64,000 nucleotides of DNA from Streptomyces chartreusis NRRL 3882 (lineage in GTDB: Bacteria > Actinomycetota > Actinomycetes > Streptomycetales > Streptomycetaceae), in contig NZ_LT963352.1 of assembly GCF_900236475.1 (NCBI RefSeq), positions 8,837,001 to 8,901,000 of the forward strand, written 5' to 3'. Each line of letters opens with the position of its first letter. Within the stretch, counting starts at the first letter, position 1. The notes under the pieces are model-generated. The model was not told the DNA's origin, did no database searches, and was given only the letters and a program-made list of their open reading frames with translations. Below are positions 1 to 9,211 of this stretch, piece by piece. The translations under genes were made by a program, and so were the position numbers.

Positions 1-479
1 GCCGCGGCTGACTCCAGCCCCACCGCGGCGCGCCGGGCGTCCAGCTGCTCGGGGTCGGTCACGGGGTACGGCCGCAGGTCTCCGTCCCGGGCGTTGGTGT
101 ACTGAGTCCCGTACACCTGGGGTTCGCCGGCCGCGACCAGAACCCGGTCGGTGAGGTACGCGAGATGGCGCGGCAGGGCGTCCCCAGCCGCGACGGCGTC
201 CTCAAGAAGGCCGAGTACCTGATGTTGGAGGTCGAGAGCGCGGTCGGCGTGCTGGGCCAGGAGCCATGCTTCGTCGGCTCCCCGCTCGCCGACCAGCGTG
301 ATCCCTTCCGTCGTGCGGTTGACGGGGAGCTCGTGCTCTTGGTCCTCGCCGTCCTGGTGGTTCTCGTCGGGCCAGACGCCGAACGGGCCGGGTAGGCCGG
401 GACCGGTGGCGCCGAGCTGCGCGGCGCCACCCTTGAGCCGGTGGTAACAGGGAGCTCTTCCAGTTTGGCGGGAGTCACG
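1..479 (-). pseudogene. DUF6624-type protein, 5'-broken and cut by window edge
   Basis: Reading the minus strand from 479 gives an open frame with the hallmarks of the DUF6624 family: VGERGADEAWLLAQHAD, then LAYLTDRVLVAAGEPQVYG and TQYTNARDGDLRPYPVTDP, continuing off the left edge. Function of the family is unknown. No ATG, GTG or TTG lies between the TGA at 480-482 and the conserved part, and the usual N-terminal segment is missing, so the gene looks 5'-truncated or frameshifted. The family match is from memory of its motifs; the pseudogene call is an inference that depends on there being no sequencing error near 400-480. Confidence 0.6.
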
Positions 480-577
480 TCACCGTGGTCATCGACCGTG
501 TCTCGCGCCGCGACGTGTTTCGGCCGCCTCGCCGACTGACCGGCCCGGCACCGCACCGCCCGCTGCCGTTGACGCCG

Positions 578-3220
578 TCAGAGCGCCCATACCCGCCCCA
601 GACTTCCCCTGTCATGGATGCCGAGCTTGCGGTAGACCCGGCCGAGCGCGTTGTCGACCGTCCGTACTGACAGACCGCACTGGTCGGCGATCTCCCTGCT
701 GGTGTGCCCATGGGCCGCGAGTTGCGCGATCTCCCGTTCACGCGGACTGAGTTCCGCCGCCGTCGAGAGGTCCGCCAGCGCAGGGGTCGCCGCGTCCTCG
801 CACTGCCGTCGCAACGCGTGGGCGCGAGCTGTGGCACGCCGGCCGGCCCCCTCCTGGGCCGCGCCGCCCGATGCGCGCCACAGTTCGACCGCTCCCGCGA
901 GGCTCTCGGCAGCGAGGAGCAGCGCGCCCATCGCCGTCCATGCGTCGGCCACGGCCACCAGCGCGTCCGGGTCACGCTCGGCCACCGCACGTGCATGGGC
1001 GGCACGAGCCGCCGCGTAGGGCCCTTGGGCGTCATCGGCAAGTTCGCGTACGCGAGGGGCCGCGTCCCGGTCGCCCCAGCGGAGCAGATCGTGTTCAAGC
1101 GTCAAAGCGCCGGCGAGCTCCCCTTCCGCCCGTGCCGCTTCGGCCCCGGCGCGCAGCGCGGCTTCCGCCTCGTGGCGTCGCCCCCGGCACCGCAACGACC
1201 AGGCCTGGGCGCGCAGCGTGTCGGCCTGAGCGAGCGGGGAGTGCGGATCGGTGGAGCCGGAGGCGAGTCCGGCTGTCTCCGGGGCGCTGCGACCGACGTA
1301 TGCTTCGGCCAGTACCAGCCCGGCGAGCGCACGCTGCTCGGCGTATCTGTGTCCGCACATGTGGGCCTGCGCCCGGGCCTCACGGAAATGGGCGACCGCC
1401 TCCGCACACCGTCCCCGGTCGAGCGCGATCCGTCCCCGCACCCAGCCAAACCAGACGACCAATGCGGGCACGGGTGAGCGCAGCAGTCCCTCGAGCCCCT
1501 CGGACGCGGCCCGCTCCGCCTCATCGAACCGCCCCGCCTCCAGCAGGGACGCCGCGACGAGGTAGAGGCTGCGCGCCGGATAGAAGACCGCCGACCGGTC
1601 GGCCAGCATGCGGTGCGCGGCATGGGCTGCACGGCCGCTGCGGACAGCGTCCTCGGGCCGCCCGGAGGACAGTTCCACCCTCAGCCGGGCTTGGAGCAGC
1701 AGCACACCGGAGTCGGACGGCTCGGCCCCTTCCGACAGCGGCAGCCACGGGTCGAGCACGGTGCGGGCCCGCGCGGTCCGCCCCGCCGAGGTCAGCAGGG
1801 TGGCCTCCCAGCCGGCCATCTCGGCGCACGGACCGCCCCGGCGCCCGGCCTCGTCGAGTACAGCCAGCGCGCGGGTCATGTTGCCGGGCCCATAGAAGTG
1901 ATGGACGGCCAGGGTCAGGGCGGCGGTGTGCAGGTACGGCTCCCTGGCCGCGGCGAAGGCGTCTTCCAGGACGGCGATCCCTTCGCCGAACTCGCCCCGC
2001 TGTCCCAGGGCCTCGCCGAGCATCAACCCGGCCCGGGTGTTGGGACCGTGTACCAGCGCGGCGCGTGCCAGCCGGCACATGGTGTCCACGTCATCCGCGT
2101 GCAGGGCCTGCGCCGCGGCACGCACAAGCAGGGCAGGATCGGCGGTTCCGGTGGCCTCCAGTTCCCAGCGCGCCAGAGCGAGGGGGTCGTCGGCGCGCCG
2201 GGCGCCGTACCCGCGTACCCGGCCGACCTGGTCCAGCAGCAGGGTTCGGGCCCGAAGCCGGGTGATGCCGGCGCGCAGCACCCGTGCGTGCATCGGGTGG
2301 GCGAGGGTGAGCTGCTCGCGGCGCCCGTCGAGGCGTGATTCGACGAGTTGCTGCCGCTCCAGTCCGGCGAGAGCGTCCGCATCGACATATTCCAGGCCGT
2401 CCCGCAGCCCGATCGGTCCGCACACCGCTAGGAGTTCCATCAGGGTTCGCTGCGGGCCAGCCAGTTCCCGGAGCCGTACGTCGAGCAGGGCGTTCGGCAG
2501 CACCGGGGCGAGCGGCCGCGTGAGGCACCACACCCCGTGCACACGGCTCAGTCGCCCGTCGGCGAGGGCGCTTCGCAGCAGCTCCCTCAGGCACAGCGCG
2601 TTGCCACCGCTGGCCTCCCACAGGGCCCGCAGGGCGGATGCGGCGACCGGCCCGCCCATCGTGGTGATCAGCAGCCGGGCGCTCTCTTCCTCACCCAGCG
2701 CCGACAGCGGGATGTGGTGCAAGGCGTCCTCCCGCCACAGGGGCTGCAGCACGTCCGGCCAGTCGGCGCCGTCGGGGAGGGTCACGGCCAGGAAGAGCGA
2801 GGAGTCCGCCAGCAACAGTGCGATCAGCGCCAGTGACGCGGGATCGAGCAGCTGGATGTCGTCGACGACCAGGACGGTGCGGGTGGTGGCGGATGCGCGG
2901 TGCGCGGCCATCCGCTGCCGTACCCGGCGGAAGAACTCTGCCGGCTCTTCCGCGTAGACGTCCGAGGGCAGCAGCGGCGCCAGCGCCGACAGCGGCAGCG
3001 CCCGGGCGCTGTGCGTCGCCTGGACGCGTACGACACGGTGGCCGCCGCGACCGCCCGCCCAGGTCGAGAACTCCTCGGCGAGGCGGCTCTTGCCCACCCC
3101 GTGCTCTCCTGTGATCATCACTGCTTTGCAGGCCGGTCGGCGCAGCGCGCGGCGGAGCTCCGCCAGTTCGGTGTCCCGGCCGGCGAAGTGGAGGCGGCCG
3201 CTCCCCATGCCCGTGTCCAC
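578..3220 (-). CDS. LuxR-family ATP-binding transcriptional regulator (LAL type)
   Basis: About 880 residues. An N-terminal AAA/NACHT-like ATPase carries Walker A GEHGVGKS (residues 38-45) and a Walker B-like TVLVVDDIQLLD near 115. A long alpha-helical TPR-like middle follows, and a LuxR DNA-binding domain closes the protein (LSPREREIAQLAAHGHTSRE, then SVRTVDNALGRVYRKLGI). Length and architecture fit the large MalT-like regulators of Streptomyces. I chose the GTG at 3220 because a GAGGGGG ribosome site lies 7 bases upstream; the ATG at 3208 is the alternative. The open frame continues upstream to 4402, but that part overlaps a divergent secreted-protein gene and has no family features. The target genes cannot be told from sequence. 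Confidence 0.9.
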   Translation of the reverse strand: MDTGMGSGRLHFAGRDTELAELRRALRRPACKAVMITGEHGVGKSRLAEEFSTWAGGRGGHRVVRVQATHSARALPLSALAPLLPSDVYAEEPAEFFRRVRQRMAAHRASATTRTVLVVDDIQLLDPASLALIALLLADSSLFLAVTLPDGADWPDVLQPLWREDALHHIPLSALGEEESARLLITTMGGPVAASALRALWEASGGNALCLRELLRSALADGRLSRVHGVWCLTRPLAPVLPNALLDVRLRELAGPQRTLMELLAVCGPIGLRDGLEYVDADALAGLERQQLVESRLDGRREQLTLAHPMHARVLRAGITRLRARTLLLDQVGRVRGYGARRADDPLALARWELEATGTADPALLVRAAAQALHADDVDTMCRLARAALVHGPNTRAGLMLGEALGQRGEFGEGIAVLEDAFAAAREPYLHTAALTLAVHHFYGPGNMTRALAVLDEAGRRGGPCAEMAGWEATLLTSAGRTARARTVLDPWLPLSEGAEPSDSGVLLLQARLRVELSSGRPEDAVRSGRAAHAAHRMLADRSAVFYPARSLYLVAASLLEAGRFDEAERAASEGLEGLLRSPVPALVVWFGWVRGRIALDRGRCAEAVAHFREARAQAHMCGHRYAEQRALAGLVLAEAYVGRSAPETAGLASGSTDPHSPLAQADTLRAQAWSLRCRGRRHEAEAALRAGAEAARAEGELAGALTLEHDLLRWGDRDAAPRVRELADDAQGPYAAARAAHARAVAERDPDALVAVADAWTAMGALLLAAESLAGAVELWRASGGAAQEGAGRRATARAHALRRQCEDAATPALADLSTAAELSPREREIAQLAAHGHTSREIADQCGLSVRTVDNALGRVYRKLGIHDRGSLGRVWAL

Positions 3221-3529
3221 CGTGGGTCCCCCTCGGGCGCCGGGGCCGATCCGGCCCCCCAGCCGGATGGTTCGCCCACGGCGTGCGGTCCGCAGTCTGG
3301 CACGCCGGCCGTCGAAGCGGCCGGAGCGGCAGGCGGTTGACCGAAAGCGACCGCGAGTTCGTCCGGAAGGCAGGCCGGTACTGAGTAGGGCCTTGCCTCG
3401 ATGGAGTAGTCGACTGCTCTGTGCCGCGGTGTGCGGACGGGCGAAGGTGTTGCCACGTCGGGGCAGCGGGCCGAGTGGCCGTGCGGCCCACGACGTGACC
3501 ACTGATTCACCACGGGGAAGGAAAACCAG
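3221..3529. promoter_or_regulatory. Divergent promoter region
   Basis: A 309-base gap between the LuxR-type regulator (minus) and the secreted protein (plus). It must hold both promoters. I see no convincing -35/-10 pair or operator palindrome, only the purine-rich GGGGAAGGAAAA ribosome site ending next to 3529. Confidence 0.4.
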
Positions 3530-3988
3530 ATGCGATCGAGAAAGCTCCGTCGCCTCGGCACCGGGGCCGCGGGTCTCGCGGCTGTGTTCACTCTGACGGT
3601 CCCGGCGGCCGCCGCCGCTCAGCCGCCTGTGCCCGGGGAGCTGTACAAGGTCCAACTGCTGACCCTGCGCTGCACCAACATTTCGGAGAGCGGCGAGGAC
3701 GAGGTGTACATCAAACTCGACGGCGGTGTCGCGATTCCCACTTCGGTCTGCCGTGAACGGGGCACGGTCGACTACAGCGGAGTGGATCCCGAGCGGTTCA
3801 TCTTCGAGGGCGGCACGATCCTTCCCCTCGAACTGTGGGAGCAGGACCCCGACGTCATCGACCCGGACGACAAGCTGGGCGTCTTCGAGCTCAATGACAG
3901 CCGGGTTGGCACGACCAACATCGCCAAGATCGTCAATGGGACCGACTACGCCTACAGCCTGACCTACCGGGTGCTGCCGCTGGACTAG
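3530..3988 (+). CDS. Small secreted protein of unknown function
   Basis: 152 residues. The N-terminus (MRSRKLRRLGTGAAGLAA, then a hydrophobic run ending AAAAAQ) is a clear Sec signal peptide with likely cleavage after residue 30. The mature part is acidic, about 120 residues, with two cysteines (in TLRCTN and SVCRER) that could form a disulfide, and looks like a beta-sandwich by alternation of hydrophobics. I do not recognise the family. The ATG is preceded by a strong ribosome site (GGGGAAGG). It stands alone, divergent from the LuxR-type regulator. Confidence 0.85.
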   Translation: MRSRKLRRLGTGAAGLAAVFTLTVPAAAAAQPPVPGELYKVQLLTLRCTNISESGEDEVYIKLDGGVAIPTSVCRERGTVDYSGVDPERFIFEGGTILPLELWEQDPDVIDPDDKLGVFELNDSRVGTTNIAKIVNGTDYAYSLTYRVLPLD

Positions 3989-4394
3989 GACGACGTCACT
4001 CAGCCGCCGCGCCCCGCTGTTGGACGAATGCGGACGGGGTGCGGCGGTGGTCGTCCCCTGGGCGATCGGTTGAGCGAGCGCCTGGCGGTCGATGCACGGG
4101 GGGACGGCGATGACCGGGCGCTGCACATGGCCCGGTTCGGCACGCGGTGTCGGCCGAGGGCCGCGGGCCCGTATGCTCAGGTGCTCGTCTCGGCAACAGC
4201 CGCGCGGAACTCCTGCGTCATCAACTCGACGGGCCGCGCTGGACGGGAGCCTCACCCGACTCGGCCGACACCCTCGACACCGTCCTTCGCCGTGAACGCT
4301 GACGAGCCACGCGGAGTAGTACGCGGCCTCACTCGCCCTGGCGATCGACCAGGCATTCGAGAAGCCCGGAGCCTGAGGATCGCTCGCCGCGGCA
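3989..4394. other. Gap with no recognised gene
   Basis: About 400 bases after the secreted protein. Frames are open by GC bias only; no ribosome site with a plausible product was found. The last part may belong to the transposase relic that starts at about 4395. Confidence 0.4.
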
Positions 4395-4553
4395 CCCCGC
4401 ACGGCTCCAGACTCGGCAAGACGCGGTGGGTAGTGAAGCGCACCTTCGCCTGCTCTACCAGTTCAAACGCCTGCACATCCGCTACGAGAAACACGCCGAC
4501 CTCCACCAGGACTCCTCGAACTCGCCTGCCCGATTGTCTGCTTGAGACGACCG
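4395..4553 (+). pseudogene. IS5-family transposase, 3' relic with frameshifts
   Basis: Three plus-strand frames join to give the conserved C-terminus of IS5-type transposases: GSRLGKTRWVVKRTFA, then after a frameshift LYQFKRLHIRYEKHADLHQ, then after another LLELACPIVCLRR. The DDE-domain glutamate region is recognisable (the usual E of WVVERTF is K here). No terminal repeats or upstream transposase were found, so this is a decayed tail. Confidence 0.65.
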
Positions 4554-4719
4554 GGCATCGCATTCTGAAACGATCAGTAAGGCGCACCGGCCGCGCGTGC
4601 CGGCCGCCGTCAGCGACTCCATGCAGACCGGCAGAGTCCTGCTCAAGGTGGCAGACGAGGCTAATGACCGCGGCATCCTGAATCATGTTGCGCCGACCTC
4701 TTGGCCGGCAGGTTCGGCC

Positions 4720-5047
4720 TGCCGATCAGGTTTGGTCGGCGGGGTCGGGTCGCTCGGACGCTCGGCGAGGTACTGCGGGACGTCGTCGTACGAAGCTGTC
4801 CCGCCCCACGTCGACGATGCGGCGTACCGCTCGGGGCCCCGGGCATGAGGGCCGCGCGTCGAACAGCTTCCCGGGCCGTCCAGCCCTCCCCTCTCAGGTC
4901 CTCCTCGCTCAAGTCCTCCGGCGTGGGGCTGGGAGGCCGGGCGTCCGGTCAACCGGCGGGCACGGGGGGACGCAGCCCGTAGGCGGTCTGCACAGCGGCG
5001 AGCGCCTGCTCGTAGTAGTCCGTCTCGGTGTCGATCGTCAACCGCAC
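4720..5047 (-). pseudogene. Frameshifted actinobacterial hypothetical gene
   Basis: A GTG at 5047 with GGGAAGGGG upstream starts a 32-codon frame (VRLTIDTETDYYEQALAAVQ...) that stops at 4949. Further matching pieces follow in two frames: TPEDLSEEDLRGEGWTAR, then ERYAASSTWGGTASYDDVPQ. Together they resemble small Streptomyces hypothetical proteins with a C-terminal winged-helix-like segment, so I read one gene broken by a nonsense change and a frameshift. The family resemblance is from memory and moderate. Confidence 0.45.
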
Positions 5048-5690
5048 ACGTGCCCCCTTCCCTGATCGTTGCGCTCTTCGTCACCCAACCCCATGGTGTG
5101 TCGCCTCGTTGGCCGAGGCGGGCGGCGGGCGGCGGGCGGCGGGTGCGGGCCGGCCATTGGGTACGCGTCGGACTCTGTCCACAGGGCACCGGCCGACCCT
5201 GCATGTACTGCAAGATTCGGCTGGAGGTCGAGCACCTGTCGAAGGACCGCGAGGCGCCGGCCGTGTGGTTGTGGTCCTCGAAGGCCGGTGACACCGACGC
5301 CGGCTCCGGGATCTGGAAGCGGCCGACCGGTGGACGTGTCTGATCATCGCCGCTTACACACAGCTCCGGCTCGCCCGCCCTCTGGCCAGGGATCTGCGAC
5401 GCCCATGGGAGCAGGCGCCCGCACTTGGACGGCTCACCCCGGCTCGAGTCCCCGGGGCGTTTCGGAACCTCCGCCAGTACATGCCCTGTCCCAAGACACT
5501 CATCGCTTCGCAAGGGTCGAGAAGTTAAAGAACAAGCTCAGCGCCTGTTCGGAAGCTGCCGTGCCAGCAAAGCGGCGGGCTCACAAGCCGACATCAACCA
5601 GGGGTGCTCACGCCTTCCGGGCCAGCCAGACCCATGTCGTATATTGTGCGAATTTGCAACTTCGCTCGGTTTGTCCAAGGGAAGGTATCC
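5048..5690. other. Gap with no recognised gene
   Basis: Some 640 bases without a gene I can support. Open frames here lack ribosome sites and family motifs. The end (5672-5688, AAGGGAAGG) is the ribosome site of the next gene. Confidence 0.4.
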
Positions 5691-6077
5691 ATGGGTAGAG
5701 ATAATCTTGACACGGTCCGACGCGTGTACGACGCGTTCGCCCGTAAGGACATCGACGCCGTGTTCGACGCGCTTTCGGCCGACGTCGAGATCTATCAATC
5801 AGAACTGGTGCCGTGGGGCGGCAACTACCGCGGACATGACGGAGCCCAGGAGTTCTTCGGGCGTCTCCTCGGCAATATCGAAAGCGCTGTGACGGCGGAC
5901 GAGATGATCGAGGCCGGGGACCACGTGATCCAGATCGGCCACAGCCGCGGACACGTAAAGGCCACCGGTGTCCGGTTTGACGTGCGTGATGTGCACGTGT
6001 GGACACTGCGGGACGGCAAGGTAGTGCGCTTCGAGGCGTATCTCGACACCCCTGCCATGCTGGCTGTTCTTGGATGA
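5691..6077 (+). CDS. NTF2-like / SnoaL-like family protein
   Basis: 128 residues. The pattern (NLDTVRRVYDAFARKDIDAV, YQSELVPWGGNYRGHDG, QIGHSRGHVKATGVRFD, then VHVWTLRDGKVVRFEAYLD) is the cone-shaped NTF2/SnoaL fold used by small ketosteroid-isomerase-like enzymes and binding proteins. The ATG at 5691 has AAGGGAAGG at good spacing; a longer frame from 5604 lacks a site and has an unrelated N-terminus. Substrate is unknown. It stands alone among decayed DNA. Confidence 0.85.
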   Translation: MGRDNLDTVRRVYDAFARKDIDAVFDALSADVEIYQSELVPWGGNYRGHDGAQEFFGRLLGNIESAVTADEMIEAGDHVIQIGHSRGHVKATGVRFDVRDVHVWTLRDGKVVRFEAYLDTPAMLAVLG

Positions 6078-6179
6078 TCAGGCTGCCCCGCGCCAGACCG
6101 GAAAGCCGCGTCTCCGTGGGACAGGGCGCCAGCGGCCCGGGCGGTGTGCAGTCAAAACACGCCGGGTGATGGCGGTGGC

Positions 6180-6535
6180 GTCATGGCCTGCTCGCCGGCG
6201 GGCGGACGGGTGGCGGAATGCCGGCATCGCGACGGCGATGGCGGTGCCGACAATGGGGACTGTCGCGGCGATCGGGGACCGGTCGGAGGCGTCCGCGGTG
6301 AAGAACACCGGGAGGCCGAGTAGGGCCGAGATCACCGCGAGCCCACGACGGCGCGCATGGCGCGGGGCTGCCCCGGCCGGCGGGCTGGTAGGCGGCCAGG
6401 GTGACGGGCCCCCAGCAGCGTCCCGGTGATGGCGACGCCGGGCGGCGGCCCGGGGTGCTGCCACAGGCCGACGAGGCCGGCCAGGTCGAGTGCGGCGAGA
6501 ACCGTGCAGAGCGTCATGCCGACGGTGCGATGCAT
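6180..6535 (-). pseudogene. Small multi-pass membrane protein, frameshifted
   Basis: From the ATG at 6535 the minus strand reads MHRTVGMTLCTVLAALDLAG, a first membrane segment, and LLG; a run of Gs near 6400 shifts the frame (PVTLAAYQPAGRG), and a second shift leads to VISALLGLPVFFTADASD and IAATVPIVGTAIAVAM, two more membrane segments. One intact protein of about 115 residues with three to four membrane passes can be reconstructed. It lies just downstream of the isomerase-like gene on the same strand. Confidence 0.55.
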
Positions 6536-6567
6536 CAGATGTTTCGATTCTCGTGCGAGCGGTCGTC

Positions 6568-7209
6568 TCAGCGGTCGGGGAGCGAGGACTTGAGCCGGTC
6601 GACGCCGTCGCCCTGCAGGGTGTCCAGACAGGCGGTGCGTCCGGTCGAGAGCAGCAGCAGGCCCAGAGCGGGCCCGGCGATCTCCGGTCCGTCGCCCACC
6701 GCCCAGTCGGTGTCGGTCGCCCGGAGGGTGAAGCCGGCCAGGTGGCGCTCGGCATGGAACGGCCAGCCCATCGCCCAGACCCGCCGCAGTCCTTCGCGAC
6801 TGTGCTCGGCCGGGACGGGGAGCTGTCGGGCGAGCGGGAGGGCGATGTCCTGACCGTGGACGATCGCGTCGAACAGCGCGTTGCGGGTGTCCAGCACCTT
6901 CGCTGTCCGTCGGGTGCCGGCGTGGCTGCGGATCGCTGCGACCAGGTCCGCGGGATGCCGGGAGCCGTGCCGGCGGGCCAGCACGGTATTGATCCGGTCG
7001 GGGCTGAACCGTGCACGGGGTGCGACCGCGACCATGTCCCAGGTGGTGATGGTAGGGACCAGGGCGAGGTGTCCCGCAACGTCGCGCACACGCCAGCCCC
7101 GGCACAGCGACTCCTGTTCCCATTCGGCCGGGGTGAGTTCTTCCAGCAGGTCGGCGATCCGCAGACGCGTCGCGCGGACCGCGGCCCAGTAAGGGTCCGA
7201 GTCGCTCAT
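6568..7209 (-). CDS. Maleylpyruvate isomerase N-terminal / DinB-like (TIGR03083-type) protein
   Basis: 213 residues. N-terminal four-helix DinB-like domain with LTPAEWEQESLCRGWRVRDV and AGHLAL, the motif that carries one metal-ligand histidine; further histidines in FDAIVHGQDIALPL and GWPFHAERHLAGF complete the usual set. The C-terminal part is the alpha/beta domain of mycothiol-dependent isomerases. The ATG at 7209 has GGAG six bases upstream; a TTG at 7221 is less likely. Divergent from a MarR regulator with a shared operator, so probably repressed by it. Confidence 0.85.
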   Translation of the reverse strand: MSDSDPYWAAVRATRLRIADLLEELTPAEWEQESLCRGWRVRDVAGHLALVPTITTWDMVAVAPRARFSPDRINTVLARRHGSRHPADLVAAIRSHAGTRRTAKVLDTRNALFDAIVHGQDIALPLARQLPVPAEHSREGLRRVWAMGWPFHAERHLAGFTLRATDTDWAVGDGPEIAGPALGLLLLSTGRTACLDTLQGDGVDRLKSSLPDR

Positions 7210-7220
7210 AACAGTCTCCA

Positions 7221-7263
7221 AAGGTCCGAACCTCGGACCATATTAGTACGAGGTTCGGACCTT
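7221..7263. promoter_or_regulatory. Perfect 15-bp inverted repeat, likely MarR operator
   Basis: AAGGTCCGAACCTCG (7221-7235) and its exact reverse complement (7249-7263) are separated by 13 bases. The repeat fills the gap between the start codons of the isomerase-like gene (7209) and the marR gene (7280). Position and symmetry suggest the MarR protein binds here and represses both directions. Confidence 0.7.
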
Positions 7264-7279
7264 CTGCAATGATGGGGGC

Positions 7280-7723
7280 ATGACCGACGGCAACGCTGAC
7301 GAGCTCAACCTGGGACTGCTGATGTTCATCCCGTACCGCTTCATGGAGTCGGCCGTGATGGCCGCCCTGAAGTCCGCCGGACACGACATCTCGCTCACCC
7401 AGGCACGGGTCTTCCAGCGGATCAGGCCCGAGGGCTCGCGGCTGGCCGAGCTGGCCGAGGCGTCACAGGTCAGCAAGCAGACCATCGGCTCGATCGTCGA
7501 CCAGCTCGAACGAGCCGGCTACGTCCGACGCGTTCCCGACCCGCGCGACGCACGAGCCCGACTGGTCACAATCACCGCCCGGGGCCAAGAGCTCATCGAG
7601 CTGAGCCTGCCCGTCGTCCGCGACATCCAGCGGCAATGGACGGCCCACCTGGGCCCCGGGCGCACCCGGCAGTTGAGGCAGGCCCTGGAAGCGCTGCGGG
7701 AGATCACCGATCCACACCGCTGA
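7280..7723 (+). CDS. MarR-family transcriptional regulator
   Basis: 147 residues with a winged helix: SRLAELAEASQVSKQTIGSI (helix-turn-helix) and VDQLERAGYVRRVPDPRDAR with the DxR wing of the family. The N-terminal helix (LGLLMFIPYRFMESAVMAAL) and C-terminal helices form the dimer interface. It diverges from the isomerase-like gene over a perfect inverted repeat and is probably autoregulated. Ligand unknown. Confidence 0.9.
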   Translation: MTDGNADELNLGLLMFIPYRFMESAVMAALKSAGHDISLTQARVFQRIRPEGSRLAELAEASQVSKQTIGSIVDQLERAGYVRRVPDPRDARARLVTITARGQELIELSLPVVRDIQRQWTAHLGPGRTRQLRQALEALREITDPHR

Positions 7724-7982
7724 CCACACGTATCCGACTCCCGGCGCGTGCCTGCTCGCCGAGAGCAAGGTGGTCGCAGCCGCCCACTGGTGGCCCCCGG
7801 TCGGTGATCACGCGGGTGACGGTCACCGACGACAGCGCGGGTGGGTTGGCCGTCAAGAACCGAATCGCCGCGGTCACTCCGCAGACGTTCGTGTCCCTGG
7901 CACGGCTGCGCGTCACACTAGCCCTTTCACTTCAGGCACATCCAGACCAACCGGCACGCCGACAGGGCCCGGGGTCCTGCCG

Positions 7983-9185
7983 TCACCTGCCCAACGGATC
8001 GCCTTCGGCGCCGTCGGTCTGGGTACGCAGCATCGTGTGGCCGCCGTGATGCAAGGGCGTGTCCAGCTTCCATCGGGCTGCTTCGCTCCCTGTTCGGGCA
8101 TCGAAGACGTGGACTTCGCCGTGGCCGCCGCGGGTGACGGCGACCCAGTCGGAGCCCGGCGAGGCGGCCACCGCACGGCGTTGGACGCCCTCCCACGGGG
8201 TGCCGCCACGGCGGGGCGCGCCGTCCATGGCGGGGAGGGCGACGCGGTGGGCGGTCTCGCCGTCGGAGTCCAGCAGGATCAGCTCGTCGCCGTCCGGGTG
8301 GACGCGCGTGAAGGCGGTGTGGTCCTTGGCGAGGGCCAGTCGGAAGACCAGCCCCGGGCCGAGCTCCGTCAGGGTCGTACGGTCGGCGTCGAGGTCGTGG
8401 CACCACGCCTGGTTCGTCCACTCCGGCCATCGGAGGGGGTCCGCCGGGCCGCCCCGCAGGGTGGACCACAGTGCCGGGCGCCGCGGGTCGAGCCGCAGGT
8501 ACCAGCCCCGGGCGGACGAACCCCACGGGATCACCGGCTCCGCGACGAGTGCGTCGCCCTCACGGCGTGCCCGGTGCACGCCCGTGCCGGTGGCCGCGAA
8601 GACCTGGCCGAGGTCGGGGACTTGGGCGTCTCCGTGTCCGTCGTCCGGGAGCGTGAGGTGTGCGTGGGCCGTTGCCGCCGGGCAGCCGGGCGGAGCGCCG
8701 AGAAGGTCGGTGAACCGGTGGACGGCCAGTGCGCCGGGCTCCCTGTGCCGCAGGACGACGAGGGGGTCCCCGTCGCCGAGCACGGTCACTCCCGGCTCGC
8801 CCACGCGCGTGCGTACCCGGGCCGCGTCTCCTGTGGTGAGGTCGACGACCGTCAGCAGGTCCGACCACGGCTCGGCGTTCTTGCCCAGGCCTGTCGTGAC
8901 GGCCACCCACCGGCCGGACGGGTCGCAGGCGAGGTGCTCGGCCGGCACGGCGACCGGGATCGCGGTCTCCACCAGTTCCTTGCCGAACGGGTCGAGCACC
9001 AGCAGCTCGCCCCTGCGGTCGTCGACGCAGGCCGTCCGCCCGCCCGACAGTGCCAGGAACCCCGCGTGCTCGGAGAGGTGGCGGCCCGTGAGGCGGCCCG
9101 CTTCGGTGCCGTCCGGCAAGGTCAGCAGGTGGACGCATCCCGTCACATGGTCGGACGCGAGCAGCAGAGGGGGTGCGGTGGTCAT
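7983..9185 (-). CDS. Beta-propeller (WD40/YncE-like) protein of the metallophore locus
   Basis: 400 residues made of repeated four-strand blades, e.g. ELLVLDPFGKELVETAIPV, LLTVVDLTTGDAARVRT, ELILLDSDGETAHRVALP and EVHVFDARTGSEAARWKLD. No signal peptide or lipobox is visible, so it is probably cytoplasmic. The ATG at 9185 has GGAGG five bases upstream; the longer frame to 9287 crosses the Zur-like box and the divergent start. It shares a promoter region with the binding-protein gene of the importer. The secreted zinc chaperone AztD is also a beta-propeller, but this protein lacks the export signal, so the analogy is loose. A role in handling the metal or the metallophore is inferred. Confidence 0.75.
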   Translation of the reverse strand: MTTAPPLLLASDHVTGCVHLLTLPDGTEAGRLTGRHLSEHAGFLALSGGRTACVDDRRGELLVLDPFGKELVETAIPVAVPAEHLACDPSGRWVAVTTGLGKNAEPWSDLLTVVDLTTGDAARVRTRVGEPGVTVLGDGDPLVVLRHREPGALAVHRFTDLLGAPPGCPAATAHAHLTLPDDGHGDAQVPDLGQVFAATGTGVHRARREGDALVAEPVIPWGSSARGWYLRLDPRRPALWSTLRGGPADPLRWPEWTNQAWCHDLDADRTTLTELGPGLVFRLALAKDHTAFTRVHPDGDELILLDSDGETAHRVALPAMDGAPRRGGTPWEGVQRRAVAASPGSDWVAVTRGGHGEVHVFDARTGSEAARWKLDTPLHHGGHTMLRTQTDGAEGDPLGR

Positions 9186-9211
9186 CGATGCCTCCAGGAA
9201 AAAGGATCTGA

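Noticed and set aside
3221..4402. N-terminal extension of the LuxR-type regulator's open frame to about 1274 residues
   Set aside because: The extension runs antisense through a well-supported secreted-protein gene, lacks family features, and a good ribosome site favours a start at 3220.
4683..5513. A 276-codon minus-strand ORF
   Set aside because: Only a short part resembles protein; the real signal is a frameshifted smaller gene that uses several frames. No ribosome site at its start.
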